A stretch of 64,000 nucleotides of DNA, from contig PCDI01000001.1 in the NCBI GenBank assembly GCA_002778195.1, positions 3,559,869 to 3,623,868 of the forward strand, in the 5' to 3' direction. Numbering within the stretch: position 1 is the first letter of the stretch; each line of letters starts with the position of its first letter. The stretch is from Raffaelea ambrosiae. Taxonomy: Eukaryota > Ascomycota > Sordariomycetes > Ophiostomatales > Ophiostomataceae. The position numbers and the translations under genes are program-made. Of the stretch, positions 1 through 9,170 are shown piece after piece. The notes under the pieces are model-generated. The model worked only from the letters and a program-made list of their open reading frames with translations, had not been told where the DNA came from and did not search any database.

Positions 1-702
1 CAGTAAAGAAGTTTGGACACGACCTAATATGATCTCTGTCATTCTTTTCTGTTGGTCGCCTCTTTTATTATATGGGCATCGACTCGGTTGCCCGTGATAT
101 CTGACACGCCCCCTGTCTGCTCTCTCCCACACATTTATAAGCACAACCGAATGCTCGTTTGTATGCCACATAGCAAAGCGCGTGCATGTTGCATTTGCCT
201 TTTTTCTTATCGTTCGCGTTTTTCCGGCATCGCGGCATAACAGTCAGAGAACGCGTGCGGCAGTCGATGTGCCAGGGAGAGGGAAGAATGGAATATAGGT
301 TCGCAAGTTGGATCAATCGGAATGCCGAGTTTGTCAGAGTCCACGGGGGTGTGGTCATTCGAGTCCCCACCCCCAGAAAATAAGCCCGATGCTCGATGCG
401 CGATGCGAAGGAATGCGACAGCATTGCGACAGGCGAGCAAGCAGGAGAGCCTAAGAAGGACTGGAAAGTCCACTAGAAAAAAGGTCAATTCATGCAATGC
501 TATTTTGAACACACAGATGAGATTCAAGCTTTTCAATTTGGTTGCGATGAACACTTGTTGTGAGGACAGGCGCCTGCGATCGTGGTTGCCGGTTGCAACG
601 TTTGCACCCATTTGACATTGTTGACGTTGGACGTTTGTTTTCGCTGATCAAAGCAAAAATCCCCAAGCCTGGGGAAGGGGCCCCATAATAAACTGGTCGT
701 CG

Positions 703-993
703 CAAAAAATAAAAATAAAAATAAAAAAACCACCCCTCCATTTGTGGGACGCGCGCGCGCCCCCCTCCCCCCAGGGTCCCAGCAGCCATTCATGGTTGTA
801 AGAATAGCACAAAAAGTGGACATCACTTAAGCTCTTCGGGACTAGCCTAACATAGATTAGCGGCGCAAACCGAACGCTTTCGCCCTTGCCTTGTCTCTGA
901 GAGAGAGCGACGGCTGCCGAAACGGGAAGGAATCGCAAACCCAGAGAAAAGCGCAAAAGTAAAATAAAAATAAAATAAAAATAAAAATAAAAA
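703..993. repeat. Two AAAAT-type A-rich tracts
   Basis: Positions 703-729 and 961-993 are runs of A4-6 separated by single T. They look like simple-sequence slippage tracts. Between them lies a GC-rich stretch with a short alternating GC run near 751-760. Confidence 0.75.
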
Positions 994-1062
994 CCCACTC
1001 GCCACGCCCACGCGCCACACATTCATGCGCCCCGGTCGTTCGTGCCCTTGTTGTCGCAAAAG

Positions 1063-1083
1063 CACACACACACACACACACAC
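1063..1083. repeat. (CA)n microsatellite
   Basis: A perfect alternating CA run. On the minus strand it gives the Cys-Val repeats seen in spurious frames. Confidence 0.9.
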
Positions 1084-3354
1084 CATGCGCATCTTTTGTA
1101 AGCCATAGAATCTCTGCATCTTGGATCTCTCTTTTTATCTAATTTATTTTTATACTGTCTGTTCCTTTGTAATGTTCTTATTTCGACGTCCATCTCTGTG
1201 CGCACCGGACGACTTTGTGTGAATTCTTTCGCAACAACACCCCAGGGATGGCTCTTTGTGCTGTCCTTGCGGTGTATTCCTTTGTTCTCTTGCAAACATC
1301 AATGAACTTTGTGTAATGTTTTTGCTGTGTGCGGACCAGCACGCGCGCGCACGCACACACACACACACATACACGATACGGTGGCAGGTGGTCTCTGCTC
1401 CGCCAGCCAGGGGCGGAGTTCACGATAATTTTGTTAGATCGTCCTGGGGTGCGCGTGGACTGTTTTCTGTGGGGATATGAAAAAAAAAAATGAGAAAGAA
1501 TGCGTGCATGCCATCCCTCCGGAGTGGCAGTCACGATGTAGGGCCACCGCTCTTTTATCTCATTTGGTCTAAGCGAATGCGCGGAAATGAATGCCGGGGT
1601 GGGAATGGCAGTTATGGCCAGGGGCTGGGGAAGGAAAGTCACGATAGGATGAGAACGTGAAGACGAAAACGGGGGATCCGGGGATGACGGGACCAGAAAA
1701 AAACCGAACACGAAGCAGTATCGCCGGTTCTTTTTTTTTCTGGTGTTCTTTGCCATCGTGACGACGCCTGCTAAAAAAAAAGGTTCTGTCCTCGACCGTG
1801 ACCAGAGTTGACCGGAAGGTCGATCCGTTCTCCGTTTCTGCTCCAATGGCTTTCACTTCCCTTTTTCTCTCTCTCTCTCTCTTTCTTTTCTTTCTCTTGA
1901 CTGCCTTGCGTCTCACCTCTTCTCTGCTCGCATCTCTCACACCCCTTTCCTCATGCACACGGATGCGCGCCCGATGGACCTCATGATTCATAAAACAGTG
2001 GAGCCTCCTTTTGCTTCCCCAGTTTAAAAAGATAAAAACGTATTCTCATCAGTCATAGAAGGAACGGTCTGGACCTCGTTGACCCCGTCGGCCACTCATC
2101 GTAGCTTCGGCATGCACCTTGGTGCGTACCAGTAGTGGCGCCTTCTCGAACGTTTTTTTTTTCTTTTCTTTTTTCTTTCTTTTCTTGCTCACTTTCGCAC
2201 GCTCTTCCCAAATTTTTTCGTTTCCTTCCTTTCTCGGGAGGGGGTGCGCGCTAATACAGAGTCACACTTCTGTTTCTCCATTTCGGCCGCCCACGCCCGG
2301 GCGTTCCAGCCGCTCTGCTTGGGCTCTCATCCATGGTACCTTTTTGGCCGCTTTGCTGGTTTCCCTGCTGGGACCTAAACGAGAACCAGCGAGCGGCAAT
2401 GCATTCGTGGCCGCCTAGTGTTCCGGGAGTTCTGTGGTTATGCGCTCTGGTTTGCTACCACCTGGGCTCTGGTTCTTTGAAAGGGTGGGAGGACACAGCT
2501 GTCAGTTAGTCCTGGATCGAGCCCGGCTAGCCACTCAGCGCCGCCCGAGCTTTGTCCGTTCCTGGCGCATCGATCCTTCACTCTGGAAACGATGGACGGA
2601 CACACCTTGTCTATGGCGCAATGCGCTCCTTCCCGTTGTCGCTCCTCTGTTCCCTCCTTTGCCATGCAATCCCATCCCGGTCGTTCCTTCCCTCTGAGTT
2701 GATTGTCTCATTGCCCTCCTTCTTTCCCGATTCCTCGCTCTTTTTTGGGGGGTTTGCTCTTTTCTCTTTTCCTACGAGTACTCCCTTGCTGCTGTTAATA
2801 ATAATACCGCCTTCCCAAGGAAAGGGGGCCATACTGGTTGCTTACCATCCTGGCAAGCGCCGGCCGAGAGCGACGGTGGATCCTTCCTGCTCCAGAATTA
2901 TGGCCAAACAAAGCCACCCTCAGTGTGTTCCGTTTTTCGATTTTATTCGGGTTTGTTCTATTTAATTCGATTTAATTATTATTACATAGTCTTTTTTTCT
3001 ATGGTCACACCAAAAAGTTCACGATAGTTCGCCTAGCCTTTTCTCCCACCCTTTTCTGCTCTGCTCACCTGCTCCCTCCTTTGCCCAACCTCTTGCCCCC
3101 CTCCCTTTCCATTCATTTGCCCCCCCTTCCCCCAACACAGATCGGCTGCTGCTCGATCTCCGTTGTCGGGTTTGGCTGACCGCTGATGTGCTCCTTTTTG
3201 ACACCATCGTGACCCGCCATTTTAGTGATGGTCTGTTGATGGCCACGGATGCCTGCTCGTTTCCGACTCGTTTCTGCTTTTGTTGCTGCATTCTGCATTC
3301 TGCTCTGTCTGCTCCTCTTTCTTCTCCCCTTTTCCCTGCACGTCTCGGCATGTC

Positions 3355-3432
3355 TCCTCCCACCATGTCCTCCCACCATGTCCTCCCACCGTGTCCTCCC
3401 ACCGTGTCCTCCCACCATGTCCTCCCACCATC
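3355..3432. repeat. 13-bp tandem repeat, six copies
   Basis: Six tandem copies of TCCTCCCACC(A/G)TG; the last copy ends in C instead of G. They are followed within 10 bases by a 22-base T homopolymer (3441-3462). The block is almost purely pyrimidine on the plus strand. It is not coding as far as I can tell, although three frames read through it. Confidence 0.9.
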
Positions 3433-4637
3433 CCAGCTCCTTTTTTTTTTTTTTTTTTTTTTGGCCGAGCCCCTCCCACCATCTTTTCCTCCCACCTTCG
3501 GGCTGCCACGGATGAGAGAGATGGAAACAGAAACGTGGCCTGCGATAGTGGATTGCAGCCGACAACGGGCGATGCGAGGAGAAAAAAGGGATAGAATCGA
3601 GCATGGCAAGAGAAGAACAGACAACGCATCACGGAACTACGCAACACAATGGCACATACAGTGTGGAGAGATGCCGTAATGGTATGTCGCGATGGGGGTG
3701 AGCGTATCGTAGATGGATGATGGACCAGATGAGGAAGATGTGCGGTGTGTTTCGCCTTCATTTAATGATGATGCATGATTACTGAGTCAAAGAGGCGACG
3801 TAATGCTACTTCGTATACGATTTCAACTGTAGAAGAAACTAGAAGAGACGCCAGAAAAGAAACCAAAAAAGCCAAATAAACCAGAGAAGAGACCAGAAGC
3901 AGCAAAACCAAGTAAGTTGGGCCACTGGCCAAAGGAGCAAGGACGGCAATATTGGGGACACTTGATGCCAATGCGTCGAAACCAAGAGTTTTCGTCCAGA
4001 CAGAGTCGCGTAGAACGCGTGTATCAAAGGCTTTTTTTTTTCTTTGCCTCTCAAAAGCTCTTCTTAATCAGCCCCGAGGAACCAACACAATGACCTCCCT
4101 GACAAAATAGCGAAAGATTGCAATGCAGGCATTGCGTGCTTCTTCTAGTGCTCGACTGTTATTTGCATGGCTTTCCATTTTCCTTTCCCTTTCCCTCTTT
4201 TTTTTTTTCCTATTCTTTCCATTATTTCTTGCCGTAGTCTTGTTTCGCCTCTGGCCGGCAGGCAGTGCACTTGCGACGGATATAGTATTAGTCGCCGCTT
4301 GCCCATTTTGCATCCACCCCTTTCTTTGCCTACCATCGTTTTCCGTGCCCCATTCTCCTTCCCATCCTCGCTTCTGTTCTGTTCATAGCTCTACTCGTAA
4401 CCTCCACATGGTGTAAGACTTACACCCCCCTCCCTCTATAGACTAGTTAACATGTCCGAGAAACGGAATAAAAAAAAAGGGCCCCTTCGATCCACGATAG
4501 TTTGGGCACGGGCAATCCATGACTGAAGGGAAACCAAAAATAAAATTGGGGAGACTGGTCCAGCCATCAAGCAACACCCCTTTCCATGGCCGACGCACTT
4601 ACACGCCTCCCAAGTTCCCAGGTTCCCCTCTTTCATC

Positions 4638-4645
4638 TATATAAA
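4638..4645 (+). promoter_or_regulatory. TATA-box-like site
   Basis: A TATATAAA octamer, about 660 bases upstream of the transporter ATG. If it is the core promoter of that gene, the leader is long and carries the 25-bp tandem repeat at 5042-5115. Assignment to a promoter is inference from sequence alone. Confidence 0.3.
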
Positions 4646-5041
4646 GAGCGGTCACGATGCTGTCCTGCTGATGACCTTTTGACGGGATTACTTGAGACCA
4701 AGAGCTAGGAAAAGAGGAAAAACAACAAGGGAAAATAAAAGAAAAGACCAAAAACGGGAAATCAAAGCACGCCATCCACAGCCCAGGACAGAACACGTTC
4801 ACAATCTCAAAACTTATAAGAGGACATCCCCCTTTTCATATTTTTTCTTTTCTTTTTCACAGGAGACATACAAGGAAAGAGAAGATTCAGAGTTGAGCGA
4901 GGAAAAAAACAAGAAGGAATATACTTGGGACAGAAGGAAAAAGAAAACTGGTTCGAAAAGACAAGGACACACTGACAAAACACACACAAGAAAACCAATA
5001 TAATATATCTTTTACATTTTTTTTGTTTGAAGACGATCTTC

Positions 5042-5115
5042 ACATTCCATCTGTTCCCCATCTCCCACATTCCACCTGTTCCCCATCTCCCACATTCCAC
5101 CTGTTCCCATCTCCC
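5042..5115. repeat. 25-bp tandem repeat, three copies
   Basis: Three head-to-tail copies (5042-5066, 5067-5091, 5092-5115) of a unit starting ACATTCCACCTGTTCCCCAT. The first copy has one substitution and the last lacks one C. It lies 190-263 bases before the transporter start codon, so it is in the leader or proximal promoter. Confidence 0.9.
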
Positions 5116-5304
5116 ACGTCACCGAGACCAGACTAACACCTACATATACTTTTCTATAGCCTACTTTTTTTCTTTTGTTCTATCTCTTCTGTTGATCTAG
5201 CTTCCTTTACGTCTTGTTCACTTCACTTCTTTGGACACTCTTGTACTGACCAGACAAGAACCCCATCTCTAGGGTCCTCAACATAACCACACACAACAAC
5301 TACA

Positions 5305-7026
5305 ATGGGTCCCATCGAGCGTGACCCTGAGAAGGGCTACTTTGACATTGTTGTCTCAGGCCCCAGCAGCGAAGCCAGCTCTCCTTCAGCAGACTCAGTC
5401 ACAACCCTGACAGAGGTGCATCTGACCCATGCCACCTTGACTCCCTCAGACAAGATCGCAGCCACAGCATTGGTTTCGGGCCGCCACCCAGCAGGGTCAA
5501 CAGACACTGTTGATTCCGCTGCCACCCTGGCAGTAGCCACTTCACCGGTCACAACACCCTGGAAGGAGCAAGACGAACAGCAGCAGCAGCAGCAGCATGT
5601 CGGAGGTGTCCTGCTATCGTCGCCTGAGGAGCCTGTTTTCTCTGCTCCTCCTGCGCCTCTCTCCTCCTCCTCCTCTTTTGCGGCCCCCGACGGTGGCCTC
5701 CGGGCTTGGTGCCAGGTGTTTGCCGGCTTCCTCCTCAACGCCATCGCCTGGGGCACCCTCTCCATGTTTGGCGTCTACCAGCTCTACTACACCCAGAACC
5801 TCGACTTGGACGCCCAAGGCGTCAGCTGGGTCGGCTCCGTCCAGACCTTTTTGACCTACCTGTTCTCCATGGTCTCGGGCCGGCTGTCCGACACCGGCTA
5901 TGCCCTGCACACCACCGTCGCCGGCACCGTGTGTGTTGTCGCCGGGTCCGTGTGGAACAGCTTTGCTGCACCGGCCTCGGCCGCGGCCTCGGCTTCCGCC
6001 TCCGTTCCGGCCGGGCTCTTCTTGAGCCAGGCGTTGGTCACCGGCCTGGGCCTGGGCCTGCTGTCGGCGTCCTCGGTGCCGGCCATCAGCGCCTACTTTG
6101 ACCGCCGCCGGTCGCTGGCGTTTGCGGTGTCGACCATGGGCACCAGCTTCGGCGGCTCCCTGTTCCCGGCCGTGGTGCAGTTCTTGCTGCCCATCATCGG
6201 CTTCGGCTGGGCCATGCGGTGCATGGCGCTGATCCAGATTGTGTTCTGCGTCGTGGCCATGCTGCTCCTGCGGCCGCCCCCTGTGGAGAAGAAGACACCG
6301 ACCAAGACTGCGGCGACGGGCGACGACCACGTCGCCTCCTCGCCGATCCTCTCCTGCGTCCGCGCCTGCGGCCGCTGCCTGTCCTCGCTCGTCGACTGGA
6401 CGGCCTTCCACGAGCCCACGTTTGTGCTCTTTTTGGTCGCCGCCTTTTTCGTCTACTGGGCCATCTACTTCGGGTTCTACTATGTCAACGTCTACGCCGA
6501 GGACGTGGTCGGCTTCTCCCGCACCGCGGCCACCACCCTGCTCATCCTCACCACCATCGTCGGCCTGCCCGCCCGTCTGGTCGTCGGCCTGGTGGCCGAC
6601 TACTGGCTGGGCGCGCTCGACACGGTGGTGGCCGCGAGCGTGTTCACGGCGGGCACGCTGCTGGGCTGGATGGCCGTCGGGCACTCGGTGGCCGGCATGT
6701 ACGCCTTTGCGGTGCTCTTTGGCCTGGGCAACGGCGCCATCCAGGGCATCTGGGTGGGCACGCTGGCCGTCCTGTCGGGCCCAGCCTCGTCCGCGCGCAT
6801 CGGCGTCCGCTTCGGCATGTTCTGCACGGTGTCGGCATTTGCCACGCTGGCAGGCCCGCCGACGGCGTCGGCGCTGATCGGGCTGCTGAACGGGGGCGAC
6901 ACCGCGGTGGCAGGGACGTACATGGCGGCGCAGATCTGGGCGGGGGCCACGACGCTGGCGGGTGCGGGCGTGTTGTTTGCGGCCCGGGTCAAGTTTGCAA
7001 GGTGGAAGACGCCTGCGCGGGTGTGA
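5305..7026 (+). CDS. MFS transporter, monocarboxylate-porter (MCT/MCH) type
   Basis: A single-exon 573-residue protein. The first ~125 residues are polar low-complexity (Ser/Thr/Ala-rich with a run of seven Gln at about residues 93-99) and should be a cytosolic tail. The membrane core starts with APDGGLRAWCQVFAGFLLNA, close to the DGG(W/Y)GW opening of transmembrane helix 1 in the SLC16-like MCT family. It then shows about twelve hydrophobic segments split by a central hydrophilic loop (about residues 327-365, with the PPPVEKKTPTKT stretch), as expected for a 6+6 MFS fold. Fungal relatives are annotated as monocarboxylate permeases or riboflavin transporters (Mch5). The substrate cannot be told from sequence. 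The start follows an ACAACTACA context that suits fungal initiation. The gene is convergent with BNA7. Confidence 0.88.
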   Translation: MGPIERDPEKGYFDIVVSGPSSEASSPSADSVTTLTEVHLTHATLTPSDKIAATALVSGRHPAGSTDTVDSAATLAVATSPVTTPWKEQDEQQQQQQHVGGVLLSSPEEPVFSAPPAPLSSSSSFAAPDGGLRAWCQVFAGFLLNAIAWGTLSMFGVYQLYYTQNLDLDAQGVSWVGSVQTFLTYLFSMVSGRLSDTGYALHTTVAGTVCVVAGSVWNSFAAPASAAASASASVPAGLFLSQALVTGLGLGLLSASSVPAISAYFDRRRSLAFAVSTMGTSFGGSLFPAVVQFLLPIIGFGWAMRCMALIQIVFCVVAMLLLRPPPVEKKTPTKTAATGDDHVASSPILSCVRACGRCLSSLVDWTAFHEPTFVLFLVAAFFVYWAIYFGFYYVNVYAEDVVGFSRTAATTLLILTTIVGLPARLVVGLVADYWLGALDTVVAASVFTAGTLLGWMAVGHSVAGMYAFAVLFGLGNGAIQGIWVGTLAVLSGPASSARIGVRFGMFCTVSAFATLAGPPTASALIGLLNGGDTAVAGTYMAAQIWAGATTLAGAGVLFAARVKFARWKTPARV

Positions 7027-7645
7027 TTGTGAGGGAGAGAGAGGTCAAGGAGTCCAGCGAGAACCAATAGAGGAAAGAGAAAGAGCGAGGAGAGAAACAG
7101 AAGGGGGACAAGGCAAACACACACACAAAAAAAAAGGGTTGTCAGTTAATATCAATATGGTTGGATATGGTCAGCGGGGAGAATCTGGATTTTCAAAGGA
7201 GGAGATGATGGAGCCCGAAAAGGAGCTGCCGTTTCTTTCCTACGACGTTATGATCAACAAGAGGATATGCTTTGGGCTTTGCTTTCATGTGTTCACAAGA
7301 ATTGGAATAGAACGGAAAGTAATAGAATGGAAAGGGGAGATGATAGATTAGAAGACACGAGGATTTGGGATACAGTTTGGGGGACACGCCAATGCATTTC
7401 AGCACAAAGGATAGAACTTATTTTGGGACCAAGGAATACTAGAACAACATACATTTGGAACATACACATATCTTAATAGCAGTCTACTTGAGGAGCCTGA
7501 TACAATCAGTCCTTGAGCTCAAACAACACTTATGGTGTCCTGCTACCCAGTGTGTTCCAGACGTCTATTGTTCGCCTACACAAGATATGTGTTCATCTGA
7601 CCCCTCGTGATTGCTGTAGCTATACTCTTGAGACCGACTACCTTT
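7027..7645. other. Convergent 3' intergenic region
   Basis: Between the stop codons of the transporter and BNA7. A purine-rich stretch follows the transporter (7030-7135). The rest is ordinary sequence with no recognised feature and presumably holds both 3' untranslated regions. Confidence 0.6.
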
Positions 7646-8677
7646 TCACCGTCCCAGTCCAAGACGGTCCATCTCGGCCAGCGCCAGACCCAACACGCGG
7701 GCTACTTCGCGGCCATCCTCGCGTATCTCGTCGTGGTCTCCCTTGAGATCCCGCCGCGCCAGCACATGGAACTGCTCGCTCTGCCGGAGTGCCGCCTCCA
7801 TCGTGGCAATCTCGCCCCCGTCCACCAGTGAGTCCTCTGGCGAGTAGGCGACCACGGCCAGCGGCTTCGGCGGCCCTCCTCTGGTTTCTGCGGTCCGCCA
7901 GTCAAACTGCCCCGGACTGGCGGTGTCCCACGCCGTCCGGTCCGGCCCAAAGGCGCCCACGACAATCGCCTCCAGGATCGGCCCATAGTCGAACGGAGCG
8001 CCCCGGTCCACAAACCCCCGCAGGTCGTAGATCCCCTCCAGCCCGACGATGCACGGCGGCAGCCTCACGCCCGTTGCCGTCAGCGATGGACGTGCGCCTG
8101 CCTGCTGGCCCATCCACAGCTGGAACGCCAGAAAGGCGCCGCACGAGTGTCCGTAGAGAACGTACCGCCCGCTCCGGACATAGGCGGCGACGGCGTGGGA
8201 CGTGTCGGCCGCCAGCGCCGCCAGGCCATCCCAGACGTCCTGGATGTGGTCGGGGTGGCGGGCGCGGCGGAACTTGGCGGGGGCTGTGGCGGCCGGGTCC
8301 TGGGGGAACTCGGGGTGCGGCGAGAGGCGGTAGCCAATGGAGGCGAAGCCGGCCATGCGATGCCGGGGGATGGTGGGCGACGAAGAAGCCGAAGAAGACG
8401 AGGAAGACGAGGCATCTTGGAGAAGACAGTCGATGGCGGGCACAGCCGTGTCGGTCAGACAGCGAGGATCGCGCCAGGCACCACCATGGATGTATCTGGG
8501 GAAGAGGAGTTATTAGGTGAAGGAGCCTCCCACGATGTGCCGCTGGGGTCTTCCTCACATGAACCAGTAGTCCTCGTGACGAGATGCGCTCTCAGCGTCC
8601 GGGAACTCCCACAGGTCGACGACCTGGAGCTCGCTCTCTGTGCCGTAATGCAGCTGCCTGTGCTGTAGGGACGTCAT
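7646..8677 (-). CDS. Kynurenine formamidase (arylformamidase), two exons
   Basis: Hydrolyses N-formyl-kynurenine to kynurenine in the tryptophan-to-NAD+ pathway. Exon 1 is 8559-8677 and exon 2 is 7646-8495. The 63-nt intron has donor GTGAGG and acceptor CCCCAG. Splicing gives WFIYIHGGAWRDP, restoring the HGGxW oxyanion-hole motif of the family, and 322 residues in total. The nucleophile is Ser in GHSCG, with probable Asp in SPEDSLVDG and His in GDHDEI completing the alpha/beta-hydrolase triad. Residues about 65-80 are an unusual Ser-rich insert. Yeast Bna7 is about 260 residues, so this one is longer. The start at 8677 is the only ATG giving the conserved N-terminus (LHYGTESELQVVDLW). An ATG-less frame beginning at 8443 would lose the HGGAW motif. 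Confidence 0.9.
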
Positions 8678-9170
8678 GATCTTTGCCAGAGGGACGGGTG
8701 CTGGCCCAAAAATAAAGAGAAAAGACAGGACCTCACTTCAACCTTTTTTTGAGAAAGGGTGTGGTGTAGCTGGGTATTAGTTTGTTAGGGGTGTACGGTC
8801 GGAGAATTGGCTGCCTAGACAGAAACTAACTATCAATACCCGGCACCGTTCTGTAACTTCCTTTTTCCTTTTTTGTGCCCCGCAGCCGCTGCTTGCGGCA
8901 ACAACAGATTGATAGAAAACCCAACAAGATTGTGTATGCGTAAATCATGGCCATAAACATCCCGGCATCCATCACTCAGGATGGGTCGTACATAACTGGC
9001 ATGCTCCCGACCAACGCCACTTCTACATGATATAACCATAATATGCTGTAATGTACAGTCGTTCCCGCTAAGAAATCAAGAGTAAACCAAATGCAGAAAA
9101 ACACATTCCCAGACGCATTCCAGCTCCATGCTGGCACAGATAGAAAGAAACAACGCTGCCGAGCCCAGAA
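8678..9170. other. Intergenic region between POT1 and BNA7
   Basis: Both flanking genes are on the minus strand, so this holds the POT1 3' end and the BNA7 promoter. It has short T-rich tracts and no recognised motif or open frame. Confidence 0.6.

Larger units (their letters stand above)
1..5304. other. Left intergenic region, no gene recognised
   Basis: No open frame here resembles a known protein. The longer frames are built from simple sequence (Cys-Val runs from CA repeats, Phe/Lys runs from T and A tracts, Trp-Glu-Gly runs from a 13-bp tandem repeat). The stretch holds CA microsatellites (1063-1083 and about 1340-1372), two AAAAT-type tracts (703-729, 961-993), long CT tracts, the 13-bp and 25-bp tandem repeats listed separately, and a TATA-like site near 4638. 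The right part must contain the promoter and leader of the transporter starting at 5305. Coding exons of a gene to the left cannot be excluded but I see none. Confidence 0.6.

Noticed and set aside
1178..1846. 222-codon minus-strand frame
   Set aside because: It includes a CA-repeat Cys-Val tract and Lys/Phe homopolymer runs; no similarity.
3019..3624. Minus-strand frames with Gly-Gly-Arg-Thr-Trp-Trp-Glu repeats
   Set aside because: The repeat peptide is only the translation of the 13-bp tandem repeat; three frames read through it equally.
5614..6684. 356-codon minus-strand frame
   Set aside because: Opposite the membrane core of the transporter; His/Gly/Arg-rich shadow.
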